A stretch of DNA of 64,000 bases from Arthrobacter silvisoli (GCF_003369445.1 NZ_QRCU01000077.1:1-64000), one strand, 5' to 3'; counted from the stretch's first letter, positions 50,606-59,793 are shown. Notes: a model not told the origin generated them from the sequence alone. Made by a program: numbers and translations.

Positions 50606-52768
50606 CTAGCCGGAGATGCCGGGCTGGCCGTTTTCCTCGCAGCCGGTCAGCCGGCGCCGGAACGTGGCGTCCTCGGCAGCGGTGACCTCGATGTCGTACC
50701 AGCCCTTCAGGGTCGCCCAGGTCAGGGTCTTTGCGCCGCCTGGCTTCAGCTTCACCCTCGTGCTGAGCTGCTTGTATTGCAGGGCGCCCAACTGCAGCGT
50801 CACCGTCCTGGAACCGTTGTTGCGCAGATCCAGCACCACGTCGCTGCCTTCGCGCGCGATGACGGAAACGTCGACGCCGGCCGCCGCCCCCGCCGTCGAG
50901 CCCTTGAGCTCGTACTGGCAGCGGTTGGGTCCGGTGACGACCAGGTCGAAACTGCCCGACGGCGCCGCGAGCGTCACTGCCTCGCTGCCCTTCACGTCGA
51001 GGTGCCGGGGTTCGGCGAGCTCGCCCGCGTAGCCATACACGGCGAAGTGGGCCGAGCGGGTGCCGCCGTTGCGCAGGGACAGCACGACGCCGTCGGCGGT
51101 CACCGCGGCGGACGTCCCGGGCCGGTACGGCAGCGGACGCGCCGGGCGGGTGCCGTCTTCCTGGATCGGCGCTACCTGCACGGCCGGCGGAACAGGACGC
51201 CAGCGGCTGATCTTCGCCGGAACCGGACCCGGGTGGTCCAGTACCGGCGGGGTGCCGGCGGCGGCGAAGTTGAAGACACCGGTGAGATCTCCGCACACTT
51301 CGCGGCGCCAGGCGGAGATGTTCGGTTCCTGCACGCCGGTCCACGCTTCCAGGAAGCGGAGCACCGAGGTGTGGTCGAAGACCTCCGAGCTGACGAAGCC
51401 GCCGATCGTCCAGGGCGAGACGACGGTCATGGGTACCCGCGGGCCGAGGCCGATGGGCCGGGCCGTGGTCCAGTCCGTGGATTCGCCGGAGGCCGGGCGC
51501 GGCTGAACGGGCGGCGGAACGTGGTCGAAGTAGCCGTCGTTCTCGTCGAAGTTGAGGAAGATGGCCGTGCTGTCCCAGGTTTCCTGGTTGCTGGCCACGA
51601 GGTCCAGGAGGCGGTAGACGAAGTTGGCGCTGCCCACCGGTGTGGAGGCGCCGGGGTGTTCGGAGTCGGCGGCGGAGGGGACCAGCCAGCTGACCTTCGG
51701 CAGGGTGCCGCCGTCGATGTCCGCTCCGAGCCGTTCCAGGAGCGTGTCCGGGCGGCCGCGGAACATGGCTTTGTCGAAGAGGAGTTTCTCGGCGTCGGTC
51801 AGCAGCCCGCGGCCGGCTTCCAGCTGGGCAAGGAGCCGTTCCTGTTCTTCGGGGGCCTTGGCGTGGAGAGAGTCGTAGAACTCCTCCGTGGTGCGCAGGT
51901 CGCCGTCCACGGCGGCCAGCATCTTGCGGCCAATCGCCTTGAAGGTGTCGAAGTACTCGACAGCGTTGTCCGTGAAGTTGTCCCAGTCCTGGTAGATCCG
52001 CCAGGACACGCCGGCCTGCTCCAAGCGCTCCGGGTAGGTGGTCCAGTTGTAGCCGGGGTGGTCGTAACTGTAGGCGGCGTTGGTGACGGCCCGCTTGCCA
52101 GTGGCCTTTTCGGTGCCGGTGGTGCCGCTCCAAAGGTAGTTGCGGTTGGGGTTCGTGGAGCCGTTGACCGAGCAGTGGTAGGCGTCGCAGATAGTGAAGG
52201 TGTCCGCCAGCTCGTACTGCAGCGGGATGTCGGAGCGCTCGTAGAAGGTCATGGTGGAGGCGCTCTTGGCCGGGATCCACTTGTCGCACCAGCCGTTGTT
52301 CCAGGCGGTGGTGGTGCCCGCGAAGGAGTGGTCCAGGTCGCCGAGGTACTGGATGTCCGAGTCCGGACGACCTGCCAGTTCAGCGGCCTTGCGGAGCGAG
52401 AACGGAAGCACCGTTTCGCCGGTGGCCCGTGGCTGTTCGAACATCGACCTGCCGTCCCGCAGGCGGGTGAGGGACTTGTCGCCGTAGCCGCGGACGCCGC
52501 GCAGCGCGCCGAAGTAGTGGTCGAAGGAGCGGTTTTCCTGCATAAGGATGATGACGTGCTTGATGGACTGCAGGCTTCCCGGCGGCACTGGCTTGGCCAT
52601 GGCGGCCTGCACCGACGGCGGCAGCAGGGAACCGGCAGCGGCAAGCGCCGTCGCCGCGGCGGTGGCGCCCAGGAAACGGCGGCGGGAGAAGCCTGTCGCG
52701 GCGGCGCCGGCGGCGGTGCCACCTTCGTCGGTTGAACGTTTCATCATCTCGGGGTCATGCGTTGCCAT
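50606..52768 (-). CDS. Tat-exported phospholipase C (phosphoesterase family, phosphocholine-specific type)
   Basis: A 720-residue extracellular phospholipase C. The Tat signal is SRRRFLGATAAATALAAAGS. The N-terminal phosphoesterase domain contains VIILMQENRSFDHYFG, the metal-binding core of PLC/AcpA enzymes, and LNFDENDGYFDHVPPP. Two C-terminal beta-sandwich (DUF756) domains follow (about 530-610 and 630-715). The ATG at 52768 follows GAAAGGCA. Such enzymes hydrolyse phosphatidylcholine or sphingomyelin, often under phosphate limitation. An inverted repeat (52833-52851) in the upstream region may be its operator. Confidence 0.88.
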   Translation of the reverse strand: MATHDPEMMKRSTDEGGTAAGAAATGFSRRRFLGATAAATALAAAGSLLPPSVQAAMAKPVPPGSLQSIKHVIILMQENRSFDHYFGALRGVRGYGDKSLTRLRDGRSMFEQPRATGETVLPFSLRKAAELAGRPDSDIQYLGDLDHSFAGTTTAWNNGWCDKWIPAKSASTMTFYERSDIPLQYELADTFTICDAYHCSVNGSTNPNRNYLWSGTTGTEKATGKRAVTNAAYSYDHPGYNWTTYPERLEQAGVSWRIYQDWDNFTDNAVEYFDTFKAIGRKMLAAVDGDLRTTEEFYDSLHAKAPEEQERLLAQLEAGRGLLTDAEKLLFDKAMFRGRPDTLLERLGADIDGGTLPKVSWLVPSAADSEHPGASTPVGSANFVYRLLDLVASNQETWDSTAIFLNFDENDGYFDHVPPPVQPRPASGESTDWTTARPIGLGPRVPMTVVSPWTIGGFVSSEVFDHTSVLRFLEAWTGVQEPNISAWRREVCGDLTGVFNFAAAGTPPVLDHPGPVPAKISRWRPVPPAVQVAPIQEDGTRPARPLPYRPGTSAAVTADGVVLSLRNGGTRSAHFAVYGYAGELAEPRHLDVKGSEAVTLAAPSGSFDLVVTGPNRCQYELKGSTAGAAAGVDVSVIAREGSDVVLDLRNNGSRTVTLQLGALQYKQLSTRVKLKPGGAKTLTWATLKGWYDIEVTAAEDATFRRRLTGCEENGQPGISG

Positions 52769-52832
52769 AGTCGGATTGCCTTTCGTAGATAAGGTCCAGC
52801 CCCACCAAAGTAGACGCTCCGGGTGAATCCTT

Positions 52833-52851
52833 GGTGTATTTCGCGTACACC
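52833..52851. promoter_or_regulatory. Inverted repeat upstream of the phospholipase C gene
   Basis: The arms GGTGTA (52833-52838) and TACACC (52846-52851) lie 7 nt apart and 65-83 bp before the ATG of the phospholipase. A regulator-binding site is plausible; it does not resemble a PHO box. The regulator is unknown. Confidence 0.35.
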
Positions 52852-52901
52852 GGCCGGCCACCGTCCCGACACCGGCGGGTCGGCTGCCAGGCCGCGGGGT
52901 G

Positions 52902-52931
52902 TTGGCTTTCTTCAAGAAAGCCAGCTACGAT
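52902..52931. promoter_or_regulatory. HxlR operator overlapping a leaderless promoter
   Basis: A perfect palindrome with arms TGGCTTTCTT (52903-52912) and AAGAAAGCCA (52914-52923) around one central base lies 14 nt before the HxlR-type start at 52938. A -35 TTGGCT (52902-52907), 18-nt spacer and -10 TACGAT (52926-52931) would start transcription at the ATG. The repressor would therefore bind between its own promoter boxes. Confidence 0.65.
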
Positions 52932-52937
52932 CGGGCC

Positions 52938-53504
52938 ATGCCTCTTCGCTCCGACTGGTCCGCGCGCACGTGCAGCCTTGCCCGCGGACTGGATGTCCTC
53001 GGCGACCCGTGGGGGAGCCTGGTCCTGCGGGAAATCTTCTTTGGCAACGGCCGCTTCGATGCCATCAAACAGCGGCTTGACATAGCCGATACCGTCCTCA
53101 GCAAGCGCCTCGGCTGGTTGCTCGAGGCCGGGCTGCTGGCGCGGCGCCCCTATCAGGACGGGAGCCGCACGCGGCAGGAGTACGTCCTCACGCCCAAGGG
53201 CGAAGATGCACTGCCCGTACTCAACGCGATCATCATCTGGGCCGAGAAACACCTGGACGCGCCGGACGAGGTCTCACACATGCGCGTCATCCACACCGGC
53301 TGCGGGCAGCCTACGTCCTCTGCCGATACCTGCAGCCATTGCGGAGTGCCCCTGACCGCAGCCAACTCGAGCTGGCACAGCCTCAAGCGAAGCGAGCAGC
53401 CGCTCCCTCTCGCCGTCGCACCCGTGGAGATAGGCCCCGCCGCAGCGCCCGCCGCACCCGCCCCCGACAAAGGCTCGACCCCCGAAACGGAGATCCCCGC
53501 ATGA
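52938..53504 (+). CDS. HxlR-family transcriptional regulator
   Basis: A 188-residue winged-helix regulator. The HxlR core occupies about residues 10-100 (SLARGLDVLGDPWGSLVLRE, LSKRLGWLLEAGLLARRPY). Beyond it a Cys-rich stretch (HTGCGQPTSSADTCSHCGV) could bind zinc, and the C-terminus is a Pro/Ala-rich tail. The stop overlaps the next gene's ATG by 4 bases, so it is coupled to the MFS transporter it probably controls. The start at 52938 is supported by the palindromic promoter placing transcription start at the ATG. Confidence 0.86.
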   Translation: MPLRSDWSARTCSLARGLDVLGDPWGSLVLREIFFGNGRFDAIKQRLDIADTVLSKRLGWLLEAGLLARRPYQDGSRTRQEYVLTPKGEDALPVLNAIIIWAEKHLDAPDEVSHMRVIHTGCGQPTSSADTCSHCGVPLTAANSSWHSLKRSEQPLPLAVAPVEIGPAAAPAAPAPDKGSTPETEIPA

Positions 53505-54820
53505 CTGCTCCCGATGTCACCGAGGTGGCGAGCCGAAAGTCCCCGCGCCGCCGCCTGCACCCCGCGTGGTTCGTGGCCGCCGTCGCGTTCCTGGCCTTGG
53601 TGGGCGCCGCCGGCTTCCGCGCCGCACCTGGCGTGCTCATGGTCCCGTTGCAGGCTGAGTTCGGCTGGTCCACCACGGTTCTGTCCCTGGCCGTCAGCCT
53701 GAACCTGGTGCTGTTCGGGCTCACCGCGCCCTTCGCCGCGGCCCTCATGGAACGCTTCGGCATCCGCGCCGTGACTTCCATCGCCCTGTGCCTGATCGGC
53801 CTCGGCTCCGCCCTGACGGTCTTCGTGAACCAGTCCTGGCAGATCCTGCTCACCTGGGGGCTGCTGATCGGCCTCGGCACCGGGTCCATGGCCCTCGTCT
53901 TCGCCGCGACCATCGCCAACACCTGGTTCGCCAGGCGCCGCGGCCTCGTGATCGGCATCCTCACTGCCGGCAGTGCCGCCGGGCAGCTGGTGTTCCTGCC
54001 GTTCATCGCTGCGCTGGCCCAGAACCCCGGTTGGCGCGGGGCCTCGCTGCTGATCGCGGCCGGCGCGCTTGCGGTCGTCCCGCTGGTGCTGCGCTGGCTG
54101 CGGAACTCTCCTGCCGACGTCGGCGTCCTGCCGTACGGTGCCGAGACTGCGGAACCGGCGGTCACGACGGCGGCTGCCGGCGACTCCACGAATGCCGCCG
54201 TCCGCGCGCTGCAGGTCCTCAGGCGCGCCAGCAAGGTGCGCACTTTCTGGGGCCTCGCGGCGGGCTTCGCGATCTGCGGCGCGACCACGAACGGCCTGAT
54301 CGGCACCCACTTCATCCCCTCGGCGCACGACCACGGTATGCCGGAGACGACGGCGGCGGGTTTGCTGGCCGTCGTCGGGATCTTCGACATCGTGGGAACC
54401 ATCGCCTCGGGCTGGCTGACCGACCGCTTCAACCCCAAGGTCCTGCTTGCCGTGTACTACCAGTTCCGCGGGATTGGCCTGCTGGTGCTGCCGCTGTTGC
54501 TGGGTTCCACGGTGGAACCGAGCATGATCGTGTTCGTGGTGGTCTACGGCCTGGACTGGGTGGCCACAGTGCCGCCCACCGCCGCGATCTGCCGCCGGGT
54601 CTTCGGTGCGGACGGCTCCGTGGTGTTCGGCTGGGTGTTCGCCGCCCACCAGTTGGGCGCAGCCGCGGCGGCGGTGGCAGCCGGCTTCGTCCGTGACGCC
54701 ACCGGGCACTACACCTACGCGTGGATCGGCGCCGCCGCGATGTGCACCGTTGCCGCCCTCATCAGCGCCACGATCCGCAAGGACGCCGCCCGCAAGGAAG
54801 CGGTGCCGGTGGCCGCCTGA
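53501..54820 (+). CDS. MFS transporter controlled by the HxlR regulator
   Basis: A 439-residue transporter with 12 helices (family MFS_1). GAAGFRAAPGVLMVPLQAEFGW in helix 1 and GLGTGSMALVFAATIANTWF in helix 4 show the usual helix signatures of the oxalate/formate or monocarboxylate-like group. It starts at 53501 with the ATGA overlap and GGAGA upstream. The substrate is unknown. HxlR regulators with MFS genes are often efflux or carboxylate importers. Confidence 0.83.
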   Translation: MTAPDVTEVASRKSPRRRLHPAWFVAAVAFLALVGAAGFRAAPGVLMVPLQAEFGWSTTVLSLAVSLNLVLFGLTAPFAAALMERFGIRAVTSIALCLIGLGSALTVFVNQSWQILLTWGLLIGLGTGSMALVFAATIANTWFARRRGLVIGILTAGSAAGQLVFLPFIAALAQNPGWRGASLLIAAGALAVVPLVLRWLRNSPADVGVLPYGAETAEPAVTTAAAGDSTNAAVRALQVLRRASKVRTFWGLAAGFAICGATTNGLIGTHFIPSAHDHGMPETTAAGLLAVVGIFDIVGTIASGWLTDRFNPKVLLAVYYQFRGIGLLVLPLLLGSTVEPSMIVFVVVYGLDWVATVPPTAAICRRVFGADGSVVFGWVFAAHQLGAAAAAVAAGFVRDATGHYTYAWIGAAAMCTVAALISATIRKDAARKEAVPVAA

Positions 54821-56320
54821 CTACTTCGCCGGACCTGTTCTCGCCGTGAAGTAGGCCCGGGTGGACGGCAGGAAACGGCAGACGACGGCGAGCACCACGC
54901 CCAGGAACAGCAGCACCACGCCGCTGACGAAGGCGCCGCCCACCCCGAGGATCGTTGTGTCCCCGTACTCCGGGTCCCACATCTGGATCGCGGAAATGAA
55001 GAACGCCGCGGCCAGCAGCACGGCGCCCAGCAGCGGCAGGATCCCGCGGAACCACAGGTTCCGGGCAGAGCTGCGGAGCGTGCCGCGGAAGTACCAGACG
55101 CAGGCAAAGCCGCTGAGCGCGTAGTAGAAGGCGATGAACAGGCTGATCGAACTGATCGAGTCGGCCAGCAGGTTCTCGCTGAGGAAGGTCATGGCGATGT
55201 AGTAGACGGCGGCTGCGGCGCCCATGAGCTGGGTGGAGAAGCCGGGCGTCTGGTACCGCGGGTGGACCTTCCCGAAGCGAGGCGGCAGGGCGCCGTGGAC
55301 GCCCATCGAGAGCGTGCCGCGGGCCGTGGGCAGGATGGTGGTCTGGGTGGAGGACAGCACCGAGGCCAGGACCGCGAGGACGATCAGCCAGCCCCAGGGA
55401 CCCAGCACCACGTCCTTCATGGCCAGGAACACATCGGATTCGTTCTCGCTGTTGCCCAGGCCGATCCCTTCGGCGCCGGAGCCTGCGTACATCATCACCA
55501 GCAGGGCCACGGAGACGTAGATCGCAACCAGCACGAAGGCCGAGATTACGGCGCCGCGGCCGGGGGTTTTCGCCGGGTTCTCGGTCTCCTCGTTCAGGGC
55601 CAGGCAGGTGTCCCAGCCCCAGTAGATGAAGAGCGCCAGCAGCGCACCGTGCACCACGGCGCCGGGGTCCGTGAAGGCGCCGGCCGGATTGAACCATTCG
55701 AAGGTGAACGGCGTGGCATTGCCGGATCCGCCGTTGGCGATCCCGGCCATCAGGGCCACGGCGAAGATGCCCAGCGAGACGTACTGGACGTAGGTCAGGG
55801 TCCGCTGGACATGTTCGCCCAGCCGGATGCCGCGGTGGTTCACGAACGTCATCAGGGCAATGAACGCCACGCCGGTGCCGGTCACGAGCCAGGTGCTTTC
55901 GGCCAAGGAGCCGTCGCCCACCAGGAGCCACAGGTATTGCCCGGCCACCTGGGCCAGGTTCGCCAGGACCACCGTGCCCGCCAGTGACACGCCCCAGCCG
56001 CCCAGCCAGCCGGCCCAGGGGCCGAAGGCCCTCCGGGCCCACACGAAGGTGGTGCCGCAGTCCGGCAGGGCGCTGTTCAGTTCCCGGAAGGCGTAGGCGA
56101 TGAAGAGCACCGGGATGAAGCCCAGCAGCAGGATCAGGGGAGTGTAGTCCCCGTTGACGGCGACGATCAGGCCCAGGGTCGCCGCAAGCGAGTAGACCGG
56201 CGCGGTCGACGCCAGGCCCAGCATTACCGAGTCGCCGAGGTCCAGAATCCCGGCGCGCAGTCCCTTGCCCGGGACGGCGCCGCCGGGCTGGGGGCGGCCG
56301 GACGACGTCGAGGTTTCCAT
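54821..56320 (-). CDS. APC-superfamily amino acid permease of the GSP-synthase operon
   Basis: A 499-residue membrane protein with about 12-14 helices. LGLASTAPVYSLAATLGLIV at helix 1 and the loop FRELNSALPDCGTTFVWARR are typical of the amino acid-polyamine-organocation superfamily, including putrescine/amino acid carriers. The ATG at 56320 is used; a GTG at 56326 would overlap the preceding stop (GTGA) and is equally plausible. It is the last gene of a three-gene operon with the YgiB-like and GSP-synthase-like genes, suggesting import of the amine or amino acid substrate. Confidence 0.83.
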   Translation of the reverse strand: METSTSSGRPQPGGAVPGKGLRAGILDLGDSVMLGLASTAPVYSLAATLGLIVAVNGDYTPLILLLGFIPVLFIAYAFRELNSALPDCGTTFVWARRAFGPWAGWLGGWGVSLAGTVVLANLAQVAGQYLWLLVGDGSLAESTWLVTGTGVAFIALMTFVNHRGIRLGEHVQRTLTYVQYVSLGIFAVALMAGIANGGSGNATPFTFEWFNPAGAFTDPGAVVHGALLALFIYWGWDTCLALNEETENPAKTPGRGAVISAFVLVAIYVSVALLVMMYAGSGAEGIGLGNSENESDVFLAMKDVVLGPWGWLIVLAVLASVLSSTQTTILPTARGTLSMGVHGALPPRFGKVHPRYQTPGFSTQLMGAAAAVYYIAMTFLSENLLADSISSISLFIAFYYALSGFACVWYFRGTLRSSARNLWFRGILPLLGAVLLAAAFFISAIQMWDPEYGDTTILGVGGAFVSGVVLLFLGVVLAVVCRFLPSTRAYFTARTGPAK

Positions 56321-56322
56321 GC

Positions 56323-57528
56323 TCACAGGGCGGCTCCGTTGGAAGCGGCGGACGCGATGGTCGGCGCCGGTGCGTCGATGGTATTGGGCACAAAGCGGCA
56401 GAAGTAGTCGGTGACCGGGCCGTCCGATTCGCGGATGCCGCAGCCCACCGATTCCCCGTCCACCACCCACAGGCCCAGAACGGGGTGGTTGCCGCCGAAG
56501 TCGGGAAGCTGCTGGTACTGCTGGAAACACCAGCCTTCCCGTCCGTACTTCCCGGGCTGGTCGATCTCGACGCCGGGGGCGTGGATCCGGATGTTGTCGC
56601 CTTCGCGTCCGTGCAGCGGCTTGGCCACCCATTCCGTCAGCGGCCCGGGGTCGCCAAGGTAGGCGGGCAGCAGATTCCCGTGGCCGGGGTAGAGGTGCCA
56701 CAGGGCCGCGAGCAGGGCCTTGTTGGAGAGCAGCATCTTCCACGCCGGCTCCACCCAGCGCGGGTTGTGGGCCCGCTGCAGCAGGCGGTGGCCGAAGGGC
56801 TCCTTCATCATCAGTTCCCACGGGTACAGCTTGAACATGGTGCTGATCATGAAGTTGTCCAGGTCCACGAAACGGTTCAGGTTCGGGTCCCAGCCGATGT
56901 CCGACATGTTGATGCCGATGGTGGTCCAGCCGCCCTGGCCGGCCACGTCCCGCATGTAGGCCGCCGTCATCCAGTCCTCGCCGGACTCTTCGGCTTCCGA
57001 ATGCGCCACGTGCAGGGTGCTCATCCCCGTGCGGTACCGCAGCTTCTTCCACTGCCGGATGAGGGCTTCATGGATGCCGTTCCACTGGTCCTTGTCCGGG
57101 AAGACGTCCTGCAGCCAGAACCATTGCGCCACGGACGCCTCGATCAGGCCGGTGGGGGTGTCGGCGTTGTACTCGAGCATCTTCGCGGGCCCTCCGGCGC
57201 CGTCATAGATGAAGTCGAAGCGGCCGTAGACGTCCATGTCCCCGGCCTGCAGCGATTCGGCCGCGAGTTCCAGGGCCTGCTGGCCGATGCCGATCCCGCC
57301 CATCGCCCCGGTGGCCAGGAACCTGGCCGCCTCCAGGCACATGAGGTGCATGTCTTCGGCGGTTTTCTCGAGCGTTTCCACCTCGTCCATGGTGAATTCG
57401 TAGTACGCCGACTCGTTCCAGTACTCGATCTTCCGGCCGTCAGGCATGGTGGTGGTGGAAAACACCAGGCCCTGTTCCTCGATCTTCTGTTTCCAGTCCG
57501 GACGTGGCGCAACCGTCAGTCTCTCCAT
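56323..57528 (-). CDS. Glutathionylspermidine synthase-like ATP-grasp ligase (YgiC/YjfC type)
   Basis: A 401-residue protein of the GSP_synth (C-terminal synthetase) family without the amidase domain, as in E. coli YgiC and YjfC. ATP-grasp landmarks are KMLEYNADTPTGLIEASVAQ and the WVAKPLHGREGDNIRIH loop; NPRWVEPAWKMLLSNKALL is also conserved. It probably ligates a peptide or amine carboxylate using ATP. Actinobacteria generally make mycothiol rather than glutathione, so the acceptor is unlikely to be glutathione itself. The start lies 2 bp after the YgiB-like stop. Confidence 0.87.
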   Translation of the reverse strand: MERLTVAPRPDWKQKIEEQGLVFSTTTMPDGRKIEYWNESAYYEFTMDEVETLEKTAEDMHLMCLEAARFLATGAMGGIGIGQQALELAAESLQAGDMDVYGRFDFIYDGAGGPAKMLEYNADTPTGLIEASVAQWFWLQDVFPDKDQWNGIHEALIRQWKKLRYRTGMSTLHVAHSEAEESGEDWMTAAYMRDVAGQGGWTTIGINMSDIGWDPNLNRFVDLDNFMISTMFKLYPWELMMKEPFGHRLLQRAHNPRWVEPAWKMLLSNKALLAALWHLYPGHGNLLPAYLGDPGPLTEWVAKPLHGREGDNIRIHAPGVEIDQPGKYGREGWCFQQYQQLPDFGGNHPVLGLWVVDGESVGCGIRESDGPVTDYFCRFVPNTIDAPAPTIASAASNGAAL

Positions 57529-57530
57529 CC

Positions 57531-58181
57531 TCAGCCGCCCGTGCTTCCGCCGCCCTTGGAGCTTCCGCCGAAGCCTCCGCGGCTCACTGTTCCGCCCTTG
57601 GTGCTGTACCCGGTGGACGCCTTCGCGCCGCTGGGCATGGTCCGGGTGTAGTTCGGGTAGGTACTGCGGTTCTGGCCCACGGCCGGGACACTGGAGCCGC
57701 GCGAGTAGAAGTACCAGGCGTAGAAGCCCGAGCCGCGGCCCTCGGAGCTGCCGCAGTTGACGTCGTCCACGCGCTCGCCGGTCTGATCGTTGAAGCACAC
57801 CTGGGCGTAGTCGGCGTCGTTCTCCTGGCTTGCCACGATCGCGGTGATCGTTCCGGCGAGCAGCGCCGTGACCCCCAGACCGACGGCGACGGTCCGCCGC
57901 TGCGAGCGCTTCTTCCGGTGGGCGGCCTCCGCGGCCCGTTTCGCGCGCTCCCGTTCAAAGGGGTCGACGACGGCGGGCGGCTCGTGCGGCGATCCGTCCC
58001 GCCCGGCGTCGGGCTGCTGCAGCTCCGGCCGCAGTTCCGGCTGCGGCACCTGCCAGGGCGGCGGTTGGGGCCGCCCACCGTCGCGGCCGCCGACCTGGTC
58101 CTTGTCAACGCCCCCGTCCCGGGCCCTGCCGGAACCCTCGTCCGGGCCGCCGGCGTCCGCCGGATTGCTGTTCGGATCCAT
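57531..58181 (-). CDS. YgiB-like (DUF1190-like) membrane-anchored protein
   Basis: A 216-residue protein. A Pro/Gly/Asp-rich N-terminus (about 1-75) and a basic stretch (ERAKRAAEAAHRKKRSQRR) precede a single hydrophobic helix (TVAVGLGVTALLAGTITAIV, about 98-117). The outer domain has two Cys (VCFNDQTG and DVNCGSSEGRG) and the tail ends TVSRGGFGGSSKGG. The tail is very like the TVTRGGFG end of E. coli YgiB, which is also encoded just before its GSP-synthase-like partner YgiC. The assignment rests on this tail, topology and context. The ATG at 58181 follows AAGGA. Confidence 0.65.
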   Translation of the reverse strand: MDPNSNPADAGGPDEGSGRARDGGVDKDQVGGRDGGRPQPPPWQVPQPELRPELQQPDAGRDGSPHEPPAVVDPFERERAKRAAEAAHRKKRSQRRTVAVGLGVTALLAGTITAIVASQENDADYAQVCFNDQTGERVDDVNCGSSEGRGSGFYAWYFYSRGSSVPAVGQNRSTYPNYTRTMPSGAKASTGYSTKGGTVSRGGFGGSSKGGGSTGG

Positions 58182-58272
58182 GCTTCCTTGTCCCCCGGAG
58201 TCTGATTGCTGAGGAAAGCCTACCCCTGCGCTCCGGCCGCGGCATGGGCGGGGAAATGCCAGAATTGGGGGC

Positions 58273-59793
58273 ATGGCCGCATCTGACGTGAACGGAGCCG
58301 ACCCGGGAAAGGGCATAGCGCTCCCGGCGCAGCCCGGCGTCCCGGGCATCGGCCGCGGCCGGATCGCGGCCGGCCTCGCGCTCGCCGTCGTGTTGCCGCC
58401 CGCCGTCGAACTGCTCGTGACGGCGGTGGGTTACCGCAACTTCGCCATGATCATGCTCCTGCAACTCGCGGTGGCCGCTGCCGTGGCTGCCGTCGGCGGC
58501 CTGTGGCCGGCCGTTGTGGCCGCTGTCCTGGGCAGTTCGCTGCTCAACTATTTCTCGGCCGAACCCGTAGGCTCCTTCTCGATCGCCGATCCCTCCACCC
58601 TCTTCATCCTCGTGGTGTTCCTCGCGGTGGCCTGCGGCATCGGCCTGGCGGTGGGCCTGGCCACCCGACGGGCCCAGGAAGCCGCGCACGCCGGGGCCGA
58701 GGCACGGGCGCTGAACGAACTTGCCCTCAGGATCCTCCGTTCGGACGGCAGCCTGGAATCGTTCCTCGACAAGATCCGAGCCAAGCTCGGGATGGAGGCC
58801 GTCACCCTGCTGGAGGCCGCTCCGCCCGACGGCCCGGCAAGCGCTCCTGCCACGGCCCGGCGGGCGGAACCACGCTGGCACGTGCTGGCCACCTCGGGCC
58901 CGCAGCCGCCGGTGGGCCACGCCGCAGCGGACCACGCCGCCGTCATCGACGCCAACTACACCCTCCTGCTGCGCGGCGGACCGCTGTCCGGCCAGCACAA
59001 GCGCATGCTCGCGGCGTTCGGCGCCTATGTGGTGGCCGTGCGGGAACGCCAGCAACTGGTGCGGAGCCGGCAGGACAACCTCCGCCTCACGGAGGGCAAC
59101 ACCATGCGCACCTCCATCCTGCGGGCGGTGTCGCACGACCTGCGCACGCCGCTGGCGGGGATCAAGCTGGCCGTCAGCAGCCTCCGCCAAGAGGAGGTCA
59201 GCTTCAGCCCGGAGGACGAACGCGAACTGCTGGCTACGATCGAGGACTACACGGACCGGCTGGGCCACCTCGTGGACAACCTGCTGGACATGTCCCGCAT
59301 CACCGCCGACGCCGTGACGCCACACCTGCGGGGGCTGGCCTGGGAACAGGTCCTGCCGGACGCCCTGCGCGGGGTTCCCGAGGATCGCATCCGTAATGAA
59401 ATCGCCTCCAACCTGCCCGCCGTCGAGGCCGACGCCGGGATGCTGGAACGCGTGGTGGCCAATCTGGTGGAGAATGCGGTGAAGTACGCGCCCGGGTCCG
59501 ACGTGGTGCTGCGGGCACGCACCGCGGGGGTCGCCGTCGGCGGCCGGCCGGGCAGCGAACTGCGGGTGACGGACCACGGCGGGGGAGTGCCGCCGTCGGA
59601 CATTTTGGCCCTGTTCCTGCCGTTCCAGAGGCTCGACGACGCCGGCTCCGCACGCAGCGGGATCGGCCTGGGGCTCGCCGTCGCGAAGGGCTTCACCGAA
59701 GCGATGGGCGGCACCCTGACAGCGGAGCCGACGCCGGGCGGCGGGCTGACCATGGTGGTCACCCTGCCGCTGTGGGAAGGGGAGCAACTGTGA
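58273..59793 (+). CDS. Orphan KdpD-like sensor histidine kinase (DUF4118)
   Basis: A 506-residue membrane kinase. Four hydrophobic helices (about 33-128) form a DUF4118 domain, the membrane part of KdpD. There is no N-terminal KdpD sensor or Usp domain. HisKA has the phosphorylation site His288 in SHDLRTP; the ATPase domain has the N box LVENAVKYAP and the G boxes (TDHGGG, GIGLGLAVAK). The stop overlaps the response regulator start by 4 bases. No kdpFABC genes are nearby, so it may sense something other than potassium. Confidence 0.87.
   Translation: MAASDVNGADPGKGIALPAQPGVPGIGRGRIAAGLALAVVLPPAVELLVTAVGYRNFAMIMLLQLAVAAAVAAVGGLWPAVVAAVLGSSLLNYFSAEPVGSFSIADPSTLFILVVFLAVACGIGLAVGLATRRAQEAAHAGAEARALNELALRILRSDGSLESFLDKIRAKLGMEAVTLLEAAPPDGPASAPATARRAEPRWHVLATSGPQPPVGHAAADHAAVIDANYTLLLRGGPLSGQHKRMLAAFGAYVVAVRERQQLVRSRQDNLRLTEGNTMRTSILRAVSHDLRTPLAGIKLAVSSLRQEEVSFSPEDERELLATIEDYTDRLGHLVDNLLDMSRITADAVTPHLRGLAWEQVLPDALRGVPEDRIRNEIASNLPAVEADAGMLERVVANLVENAVKYAPGSDVVLRARTAGVAVGGRPGSELRVTDHGGGVPPSDILALFLPFQRLDDAGSARSGIGLGLAVAKGFTEAMGGTLTAEPTPGGGLTMVVTLPLWEGEQL

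Noticed and set aside
56323..57528. True glutathionylspermidine synthesis
   Set aside because: Only the ligase half is present and Actinobacteria of this kind are expected to use mycothiol, so the name reflects family, not reaction.
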